A stretch of DNA of 59,197 nucleotides from an uncultured Christensenella sp. Lineage in GTDB: Bacteria; Bacillota; Clostridia; Christensenellales; UBA1242. Location of the stretch: assembly GCA_949282135.1 (NCBI GenBank), contig CASDOR010000011.1:1-59197 (forward strand). The letters run 5' to 3'. Both the position numbers and the translations under genes were made by a program. Shown here piece after piece: positions 35,280 to 44,274 of this stretch (position 1 is its first letter; every line of letters begins with the position of its first letter). The notes beneath the pieces were generated by a model. It worked only from the letters and a program-made list of their open reading frames with translations, was not told the DNA's origin and did no database searches.

Positions 35280-36419
35280 ATGAAAACACTAGCACTATAT
35301 TTTCATATTCCATTTTGTAATGGAAAAAAATGCGAGTATTGCAACTTTGTGTCATTCACGAATAAAGAAAATTTAATGGAAACATATGTTGATGCACTTA
35401 TTCGAGAAATAAGGATGCGAGGAGAAAAAGAGGGTAAGGAATATAAGGTTTCATCAATTTACTTTGGTGGAGGAACGCCTAGCACTTTAAAGCAAGGGAT
35501 GATTACAAATATTCTTATTGCAATAAAACAAAACTTTAAACTACTAAACAATGTTGAAATTACAATAGAATGTAATCCTGAGACTGCAACGGAGGACAAA
35601 CTTAGAGAATATCTTATTGCAGGTATTAATAGGATAAGTTTTGGCGTGCAAACTTTGAATGATAAAATTTTAGCATTAATAGGTAGAAGGCACGATAGTA
35701 AGCAGGCAAAAGCTGTAGTAGGTCTTGCAAAACAAGTCGGATTTAAAAATATTTCTGTTGACATGATGATAGGTTTGCCAAAACAAACAATGGCTGACGT
35801 TAAGAAAATGACAAAATTTTTAATTAAGTCAGGTGTGAGTCACGTTTCTTGTTATTCGCTAATTCTTGAAAAAGGAACTGTTATGTATGACAAAGTTAAG
35901 GTTGGGGCACTAACCGTTCCAAGTGAAGATGAAACTGTCGAGATGTATAATTTTGTTTACGATACACTTTCAAAAGCAGGACTAAAAAGATATGAAGTGT
36001 CAAATTTTGCACTTCTTGATTATGAGAGTAAACACAATCAAAACTATTGGAAATTAGGTGAATATCTTGCTTTTGGCATAGGTGGACATTCTTATATGAA
36101 TGATACTAGATTTGCTAATACTGAAGATTTTGACAAGTATATAAAAAGCATAAAAGAAAATACATTTCCTATAGTGTCAGTTGAAAAATTAAGCTTAAGT
36201 ATGAAAAGAGAAGAAACTATTATGCTTGGCCTTAGGACTAGAGAGGGGCTTAATATTGAGGAGTTTGATTATAAGTTCGGCGGTCATATTTTAAGAGACA
36301 AAAAAGCCGAGATTGAATTTTTATCATCTCGTGGGTTTATTTCACTTAGAAATGGGTGTATAAAGGTTAGTGAAAACGCTTACTATGTGCTAAATAGTAT
36401 TATTATGAAATTAATTTAA
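35280..36419 (+). CDS. hemW: HemW-type radical-SAM protein
   Basis: 379 residues, HemW family (heme-binding/chaperone relatives of HemN). It follows lepA by 5 bp, the conserved Firmicutes pairing. HIPFC opens the cluster motif, GGGTPSTL is the SAM motif, and the C-terminal HemN domain is present. The cluster motif is C13-NGKK-C18-EY-C21, i.e. CX4CX2C, one residue longer than the usual CX3CX2C. The reading frame is open, so this is an in-frame extra codon in an A7 run. No clear ribosome site; it may depend on coupling with lepA. Confidence 0.9.
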   Translation: MKTLALYFHIPFCNGKKCEYCNFVSFTNKENLMETYVDALIREIRMRGEKEGKEYKVSSIYFGGGTPSTLKQGMITNILIAIKQNFKLLNNVEITIECNPETATEDKLREYLIAGINRISFGVQTLNDKILALIGRRHDSKQAKAVVGLAKQVGFKNISVDMMIGLPKQTMADVKKMTKFLIKSGVSHVSCYSLILEKGTVMYDKVKVGALTVPSEDETVEMYNFVYDTLSKAGLKRYEVSNFALLDYESKHNQNYWKLGEYLAFGIGGHSYMNDTRFANTEDFDKYIKSIKENTFPIVSVEKLSLSMKREETIMLGLRTREGLNIEEFDYKFGGHILRDKKAEIEFLSSRGFISLRNGCIKVSENAYYVLNSIIMKLI

Positions 36420-36550
36420 CGGTGTAAAAATTTTTATGTTTACTTTTTATTTTTAACAATCTGTGGCACTAAATTTACATATTTAACAACTAAATTTGTA
36501 CCTTATTATTATTTAATTTTACATTTTGAACAAAAATAAGTAATTGGGTA

Positions 36551-36579
36551 TTGAATTTTAGGCTAATATAATGTATACT
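36551..36579 (+). promoter_or_regulatory. Promoter of the coiled-coil protein gene
   Basis: TTGAAT (36551-36556), 17-bp spacer, TATACT (36574-36579), about 30 bp before the ATG. Confidence 0.7.
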
Positions 36580-36610
36580 AGTTGCAGGTTAAAAAAGGGG
36601 AAACATAAGA

Positions 36611-37168
36611 ATGAAACAACAAAATGAAATAGAAAAAACTTTTGACAAGGATACGGTTTATAGAAGTGCTAAAACTTTAATTGAAAACGGAAAAAATAGA
36701 TCTACTGAAATAGTTGGAGAATTAAAAAGTATTGATAAAATAAAAAACTATTTATTAGATAAGAAGTCAGATGTAGAAGCTCGAGTTAATGATGGCTACT
36801 TGTTCGAAGAGTTCAAAAAAGATAGAGTTAAGGATGAGGCTGCATTAAAATTATTAAAAGAAATTATAAAGTATCTTGACGGACAACAGGGAGACCTTGT
36901 AAAAGAAGACAAAGAAACAAAGAAGAAGATAAACGAGGCAAGTGTTGTTGCATCTAAAATTGCAAAAGAGGACCTTGCAATCAAAAAAGCAGAATGGAAA
37001 TTAAATAGGGCGATTGCGGCAAGCAAAAAGGCAAGTAAAGAAGTAGAAAAATTAAATGCTAAGGCAATAATAGCAGAGTCAAAACTTGCTGAGGCTAGAG
37101 CAAAATATGAAAAAGCAAGAAACATTTATAACGGAAATGAAGAAATTGATGAAAGAGAAAGAGTTTAA
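36611..37168 (+). CDS. Hypothetical helical, highly charged protein
   Basis: 185 residues, no recognised family. Rich in K and E, no signal peptide, no membrane segment, no cysteine. The C-terminal half (residues ~110-175) is Ala/Lys/Glu-rich and should form a long coiled coil (KKASKEVEKLNAKAIIAES). It has its own promoter and GGGG ribosome site, and is followed by a 46-residue protein gene. Located between hemW and the second BspA-like gene, an accessory position. Confidence 0.75.
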   Translation: MKQQNEIEKTFDKDTVYRSAKTLIENGKNRSTEIVGELKSIDKIKNYLLDKKSDVEARVNDGYLFEEFKKDRVKDEAALKLLKEIIKYLDGQQGDLVKEDKETKKKINEASVVASKIAKEDLAIKKAEWKLNRAIAASKKASKEVEKLNAKAIIAESKLAEARAKYEKARNIYNGNEEIDERERV

Positions 37169-37232
37169 AGCTGGCTTATAGAATTGTGTTTGAATTTAAC
37201 TAACAAAAATTTTAAAAATGGAGAATTAAAAA

Positions 37233-37373
37233 ATGGAAAAAGAAAAGAATATAAATGAAGAAATTAAAAAAGTAGAAAAGAAAGAAGAAAAGACTCTTGG
37301 ACAAGCTTCAATTGATTTTTACAACAAGGTTGTTAGAAAGGAAGCTTTGAAAGAAGTTGAAAGAGAAATGTAA
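37233..37373 (+). CDS. 46-residue charged small protein
   Basis: ATG 37233 has TGGAG 9 bp upstream. The product starts MEKEKNINEEIKKVEKKE and ends KEALKEVEREM; all helix-favouring, mostly K and E. It follows the coiled-coil gene and probably shares its promoter. A 19-bp duplication covers its last codons. Function unknown. Confidence 0.6.
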   Translation: MEKEKNINEEIKKVEKKEEKTLGQASIDFYNKVVRKEALKEVEREM

Positions 37374-37395
37374 TATTGAAAGAGAAATGTAATAT
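37358..37395 (+). repeat. Perfect 19-bp tandem duplication
   Basis: TGAAAGAGAAATGTAATAT occurs at 37358-37376 and again at 37377-37395. It covers the stop codon of the small protein; the second copy is untranslated. Confidence 0.95.
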
Positions 37396-37398
37396 TTT

Positions 37399-37429
37399 AA
37401 CCTAGACATAAAACGTTTAGGTTTTTTTT
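37399..37429 (+). terminator. Terminator after the small protein gene
   Basis: AACCTAGAC pairs with GTTTAGGTT (one G-U pair), followed by a long T run. Confidence 0.8.
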
Positions 37430-37551
37430 ATTTGTGCAAATTTATTTGATTTTTTTAATTATTTTTATTAATATGTGGTTAGTAGTATAAAAAATTGTCA
37501 TAAAAAGCTTTAAATTTTAAAAACTAATGATAAAGGAGTGTCTAAAGAAAA

Positions 37552-40500
37552 ATGGGAAGCTCAAAGAGAAATTTACTTACTTCAATACTTTTACTTGTTG
37601 TAATGGGAGTTTTTGCTGTACTTACAATATTTATTGTAGTAGATGCAATAAATAAAAAGTATTACAACGATATTAAAGTCGAGTATGAAGTACAAGAGGA
37701 AAGTCCTAATGTCATACTAACCTTTGCTAGAAATGAAGGGTCAAATTTTAGTACAGATAATACTAAGGTAGTGCTAAACGAAGATAAAACAAAGTTTAGA
37801 ATTGATGGAACAGTACCAACGATAGAAAATGGGGTAGTCACAAATCTAGATGACCTTACAAGTAGTGATGGAAGAGAGTTTTACTTCTTTTCAACTAACT
37901 CCTCCTTTATTGACCCACAACAGGACCCAGAGAATCCAGACTTTATCTTTAGTGAAACTGACTCTAGATATTATGTCTCAACGGCTGATAATCCAATTTG
38001 GTATGACGTACCAAAAAGTAGTGAAAACCTTACTCTTTACTCAGTTTTCCTAACCCCAAACGTACATAACTCCGACTTTGCAAACGCACCACTTTTAAGC
38101 ACCTCTCCAAACGTCATAATCTCCCATGACGTAGTCGACGTCCCATATAACGCGTTTAGTGATATAATGGCTTATGCAGAGAGTCAAGGTCAAACCGGAG
38201 TAGCAAAAATAGAAAGTGTTGTAATTCCAAATAGCACAAAGAGTATTGATTCAGGATTTGAATTAAATTACTCAACCGGAGAGATTATTATTGGTGGAGC
38301 TTTTGTGATGTGCTCAACATTGACAGAGATAGTCATACCAAGTAGTGTAGAGTATATCGGCGGTGAGGCATTTATGTTTTGCACAGGACTAGACACTATA
38401 GAGTATGGAAATGGTTATTATTTACCAACCGAAAACAGCAAACACGCAATACTTATTGACACAAACCTAAAAGCGGAAGATGTCACCATACACGAAGCTT
38501 GTATTAGCATTCAAGGTGGAGCATTTTCAAAATTTTTATTCGTTGAATTAGGGCTTATACCTCCACCAGATATGGGTGATGGTTCAAATGTAGAAGAAAT
38601 ACTTAGAGATTATATAAATATAGATCTTCAAGAAGTAACCATACCAAAGAATGTCAAGAATATTGGGATGGGGGCATTTTATATGTGTGTAGGCTTAGAA
38701 AATGTAGTATTTGATAATAATTCAGATTTAACTAGTATTGGAGCGATGTCATTTATGAATTGCTTAAATTTAAAAACGATCAATTTAGAAGATACAAAAC
38801 TTGAAGAGATAGGGATGAGGGCTTTTGCATCTATAGATGAGTCGGTGCCAATGCTTATAGAAGAGATAACTTTGCCAAGTACTCTTAAAACTATAGGTGA
38901 GGGAGCATTTGGGTATTGCGGTAGTCTTAAGACTGTAAACTTTGAAAATAACTCACAGCTTATGAGTATAGGAAGTTCTGCATTTGAATATTGCGAAAGT
39001 CTCACCTCTATTACAATACCAGACAGTGTCACTAGTATAGGAAATTCTGCATTTGAAGATTGCAGTAGTCTTGAAACTGTAACCTTTGGAGAAAACTCAC
39101 AACTTACGAGTATAGGAAGTTCTGCATTTTCTTATTGCAGTAGTCTCACCTCTATTAAAATACCTAGTAGTGTTACGAGTATAGGAAGTTATGCATTTAG
39201 ATATTGTTATAAACTAGTAGAGGTATATGATTTAACAGGGAGTGAAGGATTAAATGTAACAGCAGGAAGTAGAGATAATGGTTATGTAGGTTATTATGCA
39301 GATTATGTATATACTGACACAAACACACCATTAGTACAAAAAGAGGTAAATAATGATTACATTTTTTATTACAATAATGGCGTAATGTATTTACTAAGCT
39401 ATACAGGTAATGATAAAGAATTAAAATTACCAAGTATTGTTAAAGTAAAAGAAGAGTTTACAGACTATAAAGGAGATACCTACGAGATATATGAGTATGC
39501 ATTCTATAAGAATACAAATGTTACTAGTGTAGTTATACCAGAGGGAGTTACGAGTATAGGAGATTCTGCATTTTATAATTGCAGTAGTCTCACCTCTATT
39601 ACAATACCAAATAGTGTCACGAGTATAGGAGGTGAAGCATTTTATAATTGCAGTAGTCTCACCTCTATTAAAATACCAGATAGTGTCACGAGTATAGGAG
39701 ATAATGCATTTAGAAATTGCATAGGACTTACAAGTATAACATTTGAAGATATGACAGGACTTACAAACATAGGTACTTATACTTTTGATGGTTGTGATAA
39801 CGTAAAACAACTTACAATACAAAGCGGAGAGGTAAAAGACCTTGATTTTAGTGATTTAAGTAATCTTACAACAGTAACTTTAGGCGATAGTGTCACAAGT
39901 ATAGGAGAAGGTGTATTTGAGGATTTCAGTAGTCTTGAAACTGTAACCTTTGGAGAAACCTCACAACTTACGAGTATAGGAAGTTATGCATTTTATAATT
40001 GCCGTAGTCTCACCTCAATTACTATACCAGATAGTGTCACTAGCATAGGAAATTATGCATTTTTTAATTGCAGTAGTCTTGAAACTGTAAACTTTGGAGA
40101 AAACTCAATACTTACGAGTATAGGAGAACGTACATTTTATAGTTGCAGTAGTCTCACCTCTATTACAATTCCAGAGAGTGTCACGGGTATAGAAAATTAT
40201 GCTTTTTATGATTGCAGTAGTCTTGAAACTGTAACCTTTGGAGAAACCTCACAACTTACGAGTATAGGAGGTGAAGCATTTTATAATTGCCGTAGTCTCA
40301 CCTCAATTACTATACCAGATAGTGTCACTAGTATAGGAAATTCTGCATTTTCTTATTGCAGTAGTCTTGAAACTGTAAACTTTGGAGAAAACTCACAACT
40401 TACGAGTATAGGAAGACATGCATTTTCTCGTTGCAGTAGTCTCAACTCAATTACAATACCAGAGAGTGTTACTAGTATAGGAGAACGTGCATTTTATAAT

Positions 40501-41241
40501 TGTAGTAGTCTCACCTCAATTACAATTCCTAGTAGTGTTAAGAGTATAGGAGAACGTGCATTTGAAGATTGCAGTAGTCTTGAAACTGTAACCTTTGGAG
40601 AAAACTCACAACTTACGAGTATAGGAAGTTCTGCATTTTCTGGTTGCAGTAGTCTCTCCTCTATTACAATACCTGAGAGTGTCACGAGTATAGGAAGTTA
40701 TGCATTTTTGAATTGCAGTAACATACAAGAATTACGTATAGATGATTTAACAAGTTATTTAAATATTTCATATGGTAGCTATTCAAGTCCATTATATGAT
40801 ACAGATCAAGCAGTTAGTTTATATGTAGGAGGAGAGCTCATTACAAATCTTGAGATCCCTGACGGAGTAACAGCAATTCCTAACTCTGCATTTAGAAGCG
40901 TTAACATTACAAGTGTTACAATACCAAGTTCTGTCACGAGTATAGAATATTCTGCATTTGAAGATTGCAGTAGCCTCACCTCAATTACAATACCAGATAG
41001 TGTCACGAGTATAGGAAGTGGTGCATTTGAAGATTGCAGTAGTCTCACCTCGATTATAATACCAGATAGTGTCACGAGTATAGGAAGTGCTGCATTTTAT
41101 AATTGCAGTAGTCTTACAATTTATTGTGAGGTAGAAATCCAGCCTAGTGGGTGGATTTCGAGTTGGAATTATTCTAATAGACCTGTGTATTGGGCTGGGG
41201 GATGGGAGATGGTTGATGGGGTGCCAGTGCCTAAAGAGTAG
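37552..41241 (+). CDS. BspA-like leucine-rich-repeat surface protein (long paralogue)
   Basis: 1229 residues. Same signal-anchor and N-terminal region as the protein at 18164, then about 30 LRR_5 repeats alternating 23 residues (TSITIPDSVTSIGxxAF) and 25 residues (ETVTFGENSQLTSIGxxAF). Two non-LRR inserts interrupt it: residues ~560-650 (VYDLTGSEGLN to EIYEYAFYK) and ~1055-1095 (ELRIDDLTSYLN to GGELITNL). The tail again has IYCE, QPSGW, SWN and RPVYW. Likely a surface adhesin. DNA repeats of 69 and 75 bp are nearly identical, so copy number should vary by recombination. AAAGGAG precedes the ATG; no XRE gene stands next to this copy. Confidence 0.9.
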   Translation: MGSSKRNLLTSILLLVVMGVFAVLTIFIVVDAINKKYYNDIKVEYEVQEESPNVILTFARNEGSNFSTDNTKVVLNEDKTKFRIDGTVPTIENGVVTNLDDLTSSDGREFYFFSTNSSFIDPQQDPENPDFIFSETDSRYYVSTADNPIWYDVPKSSENLTLYSVFLTPNVHNSDFANAPLLSTSPNVIISHDVVDVPYNAFSDIMAYAESQGQTGVAKIESVVIPNSTKSIDSGFELNYSTGEIIIGGAFVMCSTLTEIVIPSSVEYIGGEAFMFCTGLDTIEYGNGYYLPTENSKHAILIDTNLKAEDVTIHEACISIQGGAFSKFLFVELGLIPPPDMGDGSNVEEILRDYINIDLQEVTIPKNVKNIGMGAFYMCVGLENVVFDNNSDLTSIGAMSFMNCLNLKTINLEDTKLEEIGMRAFASIDESVPMLIEEITLPSTLKTIGEGAFGYCGSLKTVNFENNSQLMSIGSSAFEYCESLTSITIPDSVTSIGNSAFEDCSSLETVTFGENSQLTSIGSSAFSYCSSLTSIKIPSSVTSIGSYAFRYCYKLVEVYDLTGSEGLNVTAGSRDNGYVGYYADYVYTDTNTPLVQKEVNNDYIFYYNNGVMYLLSYTGNDKELKLPSIVKVKEEFTDYKGDTYEIYEYAFYKNTNVTSVVIPEGVTSIGDSAFYNCSSLTSITIPNSVTSIGGEAFYNCSSLTSIKIPDSVTSIGDNAFRNCIGLTSITFEDMTGLTNIGTYTFDGCDNVKQLTIQSGEVKDLDFSDLSNLTTVTLGDSVTSIGEGVFEDFSSLETVTFGETSQLTSIGSYAFYNCRSLTSITIPDSVTSIGNYAFFNCSSLETVNFGENSILTSIGERTFYSCSSLTSITIPESVTGIENYAFYDCSSLETVTFGETSQLTSIGGEAFYNCRSLTSITIPDSVTSIGNSAFSYCSSLETVNFGENSQLTSIGRHAFSRCSSLNSITIPESVTSIGERAFYNCSSLTSITIPSSVKSIGERAFEDCSSLETVTFGENSQLTSIGSSAFSGCSSLSSITIPESVTSIGSYAFLNCSNIQELRIDDLTSYLNISYGSYSSPLYDTDQAVSLYVGGELITNLEIPDGVTAIPNSAFRSVNITSVTIPSSVTSIEYSAFEDCSSLTSITIPDSVTSIGSGAFEDCSSLTSIIIPDSVTSIGSAAFYNCSSLTIYCEVEIQPSGWISSWNYSNRPVYWAGGWEMVDGVPVPKE

Positions 41242-41296
41242 AGAAGTGGTTAGTGATGAGAAGTGGTGGGTTAAGAGAGGTGGAAGGAGAAGTGGT
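41241..41296 (+). repeat. Three GAGAAGTGGT repeats after the long BspA-like gene
   Basis: Exact copies at 41241-41250, 41258-41267 and 41287-41296 in a purine-rich stretch right after the stop codon. Purpose unknown. Confidence 0.75.
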
Positions 41297-41309
41297 TAGG
41301 TATTAGTAG

Positions 41310-41400
41310 AAAAAAGCCTTAGAGAGATTAGGTGAAGCGAGCCCCAAAAGTTAGACAAATTAAGGAGGTTTACTTCAGATTAGGTCTTTGAGGCTTTTTT
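41310..41400 (+). terminator. Terminator split by a small insertion
   Basis: AAAAAAGCCT (41310-41319) pairs with AGGCTTTTTT (41391-41400) across 71 nt. The 9-bp direct repeat AGATTAGGT (41325-41333 and 41377-41385) brackets a 43-bp segment with GAAG/CTTC ends. Removing one repeat plus that segment leaves an ordinary terminator whose stem extends to AGAGA/TCTTT with loop GATTAGG. The rest of the gap to comM (41401-41555) shows nothing. Confidence 0.7.
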
Positions 41401-41556
41401 GTCTGGTTTTAGCAAACATTTTGATTTTTAAGGTTATATTAATCTTTTTTTATTTGGGGGTGTTTTTTTAGGTTTTACTCTTATTTTTAAGGTGTTTAGA
41501 AGGAGTATAAGCTAAGACAAAAAAACATGAAATAAAATTTTAAATAAAAAAACTAT

Positions 41557-41586
41557 TTGTCGAAAATTATACTTTTATTATATAAT
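41557..41586 (+). promoter_or_regulatory. comM promoter
   Basis: TTGTCG (41557-41562), 18-bp spacer, TATAAT (41581-41586), about 35 bp before the ATG. Confidence 0.6.
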
Positions 41587-41620
41587 GTCCTAAAAGTGAA
41601 TTTTTGGAGTAGTGAAATAA

Positions 41621-43156
41621 ATGTTAGCAAAAGTTAATTCGTTTGGACTTATAGGGCTTGATGGGTATTTGGTGAATGTAGAAATTGATATAAATAGAGG
41701 TCTTCCTAGTTATGATGTTGTGGGGCTTGCTGATGCGGCAATAAGAGAGTCAAAACAAAGGGTTGTTTCTGCCATCAAAAATCAAGGTTATTCATATCCA
41801 ATTAGCAAGATAACGGTAAATCTTGCTCCTGCAGATACTAAAAAGGAGGGGTCTATTTATGATCTTCCAATATCTGTTGGAGTGCTTATTGCAAGTGACC
41901 AAATTACAGCCACTCGTAGTAAACTTGAAGAGTTTTCTTTTGTTGGAGAACTTTCACTTGATGGGAGTTTAAGAAGAATTAAAGGAGTTTTGCCAATACT
42001 TATTACAGCACGTAATCTTGGTATAAAAAAGATTTTTGTGCCTTTTGATAACGCAAGTGAGGCAGGTTTTATTGAGGGGCTTGAGGTTTATCCTGTTAGA
42101 GAACTTAGGGAAGTTGTGAAGTTCTTAAATGGTGAACTCGAGATAAATCCTGTACAAGTTGTAAGTTATGACTATATAAAAACAACTAGAAAACCATCTG
42201 GTGATTTTGCATGGATAAAAGGGCAAGCGAGTGCGAAACGTGCCCTTGAAATATCTGCGGCAGGGGGACATAATGTTTTACTCATTGGTCCTCCTGGTAG
42301 TGGTAAGACAATGCTTGCGAAGGCTTTTTCTAGCATTTTACCAGATATGACTTTTGATGAGGCGCTTGAAACAACAAAAATACATAGCGTTGCTGGAACT
42401 CTTGATAGTAACGTTGGTATTATAACAGAAAGACCATTTAGGTCTCCACATCACACGGCAACAATTGTTGCTCTAACTGGTGGCGGAAATAAAGCGAAAC
42501 CAGGGGAAATAAGTCTTGCACATAATGGTGTTTTATTTTTAGATGAAATGCCTGAGTACAATAGGCATACTTTAGAGGCATTAAGACAACCTTTAGAAGA
42601 TGGTGTAATTACAGTCTCAAGAAATGCGCAGACGATTGAGTATCCTGCCAACTTTATTCTAATTGTTAGTATGAATCCTTGCCCTTGTGGTAATTATGGT
42701 TCTGACAAACCTTGTAAGTGTAGTCCTAGTCAAATACATAAGTATCTTAGTAAACTCAGCGGACCTTTAATGGACAGAATTGATATGTTAATTGAGGTTG
42801 ACAGTGTAAAGTATAGGGAGCTTAGTAGTGAGATAAATGAGGAACCATCAAGCGAGATAAAAAAGAGAGTAGATAAAGCCCGTCAAATTCAGTCAGAGAG
42901 ATATAAACTTGATAAAATATATAGTAATAGTAAAATGACTAACGATATGATAAAAAAATATTGTAAACTTGACAAAGAGTCTAGTGATATTCTTGAAATG
43001 TCTTTTGCCAAACTAAAACTTACAGCTCGTGCGTATAATAGAGTTTTAAAGGTTGCTCGAACTATAGCTGACCTTGACGGAAGTGAAGATGTAAAATTAG
43101 ACCATTTAATGGAGGCGATTAACTACAGAAGTTTAGATGATAAGTACTGGTTGTGA
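41621..43156 (+). CDS. comM: YifB/ComM family Mg-chelatase-like AAA+ ATPase
   Basis: 511 residues: an N-terminal ChlI-type domain, AAA+ module with Walker A GPPGSGKTML (residues ~223-232) and Walker B VLFLDEMPEY, the CPCGNYG zinc-like segment, and a C-terminal Mg-chelatase domain. Family members drive branch migration in natural transformation. It precedes dprA and topA in the same order as in many Firmicutes; dprA starts 9 bp later. Confidence 0.94.
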   Translation: MLAKVNSFGLIGLDGYLVNVEIDINRGLPSYDVVGLADAAIRESKQRVVSAIKNQGYSYPISKITVNLAPADTKKEGSIYDLPISVGVLIASDQITATRSKLEEFSFVGELSLDGSLRRIKGVLPILITARNLGIKKIFVPFDNASEAGFIEGLEVYPVRELREVVKFLNGELEINPVQVVSYDYIKTTRKPSGDFAWIKGQASAKRALEISAAGGHNVLLIGPPGSGKTMLAKAFSSILPDMTFDEALETTKIHSVAGTLDSNVGIITERPFRSPHHTATIVALTGGGNKAKPGEISLAHNGVLFLDEMPEYNRHTLEALRQPLEDGVITVSRNAQTIEYPANFILIVSMNPCPCGNYGSDKPCKCSPSQIHKYLSKLSGPLMDRIDMLIEVDSVKYRELSSEINEEPSSEIKKRVDKARQIQSERYKLDKIYSNSKMTNDMIKKYCKLDKESSDILEMSFAKLKLTARAYNRVLKVARTIADLDGSEDVKLDHLMEAINYRSLDDKYWL

Positions 43157-43165
43157 GGTAATAAT

Positions 43166-44260
43166 ATGAATTTAGATGAAAAAGCATTAATTTTTCTAGA
43201 TAGTTTTGAATTTTTGACTTATCAAAAGAAAGAAAATATTTGTAGATTGTTTGATAATTTAGGTGATATTCTAAATAAAGAAAAATTTTCTAAGAAAAAG
43301 ACTGAAATTTTAAAGGCTATAAGTGAAGAGGAATATGTTAATATTCTAAAATATTTGTCTGTAGAATGTGCGGACAGAATAATAGAATATAACTTAAAAC
43401 ATGGAGTGAACATGATTACAAGGGTGTCAGATAATTATTCCGAATACCTTATAAACATTGATACACCACCATTTGTTTTGTACTACATGGGTGACATAAA
43501 TCTCATTAATACTTTTTGTTTATCAATAGTAGGGACTAGAAAGCCAACACCTTATGGAGTAAGCGTTGCTGAGAAGTTTACAAGAGACCTTGTAAAGTAT
43601 GATGTAACAATTATAAGCGGTCTTGCGTATGGAATAGATAGTGTTGCTCACAATACAACACTTGACGAGGGTGGAAAAACAATTGCGGTAGTTGCAGGTG
43701 GACTAGATAATATTTATCCACAATCAAATATGAATTTAGCAAAGAGGATTGTTGAAAATGGTGGGTTAGTTCTTAGTGAGCATAGGCTTAAGATAAAACC
43801 TGAGTCATATATGTTTCCAATAAGGAATAGAATAATTGCAGGTCTTTCACGTGGAGTTTTGGTTGTTGAGGCATCTATAAAATCAGGGACTATGCACACG
43901 AAAAATTTTGCACTTGATTACCAAAGAGAAGTTTTTGCAGTTCCTGGAAGTATTTTCAGTGAGGCAAGTAGCGGAACAAATAAAATGATAACCGAGTCAA
44001 ACGCAAAGTTAGTAAGCAATGTTGACGAGATTTTAGAAGAGTTTAGTTACATTGAGTTTAAAGAGAAAGAGCCTGAAAGTTTACTAAGTAGTGAAGAAGA
44101 GGCTGTGATTAATCTTTTAAAAGAGGGTGAAAAAAGTTTTCAAGAAATTGTCGAAAAAGTTGGTCTTGAAACAAGTAAGCTTAACACTTTGTTGACAAAG
44201 TTAGCTATACGTGGAATAATAAAAAAGCATGCTGGCAATGTCTACTTTTTAATAAAATAA
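43166..44260 (+). CDS. dprA: DNA-processing protein DprA
   Basis: Loads RecA on incoming single-stranded DNA in transformation. 364 residues: N-terminal SAM-like part, Rossmann domain with SIVGTRKPTPYG, SGLAYGIDSVAH and FPIRNRIIAGLS, and a C-terminal winged helix (~305-364). SxxGTR and GxARGID-type positions are conserved, with SG-AYGID here. Confidence 0.94.
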   Translation: MNLDEKALIFLDSFEFLTYQKKENICRLFDNLGDILNKEKFSKKKTEILKAISEEEYVNILKYLSVECADRIIEYNLKHGVNMITRVSDNYSEYLINIDTPPFVLYYMGDINLINTFCLSIVGTRKPTPYGVSVAEKFTRDLVKYDVTIISGLAYGIDSVAHNTTLDEGGKTIAVVAGGLDNIYPQSNMNLAKRIVENGGLVLSEHRLKIKPESYMFPIRNRIIAGLSRGVLVVEASIKSGTMHTKNFALDYQREVFAVPGSIFSEASSGTNKMITESNAKLVSNVDEILEEFSYIEFKEKEPESLLSSEEEAVINLLKEGEKSFQEIVEKVGLETSKLNTLLTKLAIRGIIKKHAGNVYFLIK

Positions 44261-44274
44261 AGAGAGAATAAAAG

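Noticed and set aside
35280..36419. Frameshift in hemW at the A7 run
   Set aside because: The reading frame is intact on both sides with conserved motifs; the difference is exactly one codon.
39197..41075. Long antisense ORFs in the LRR gene
   Set aside because: They arise because the repeat units lack stops in the opposite frames; no ribosome sites or promoters, and the protein sequences are just reversed repeats.
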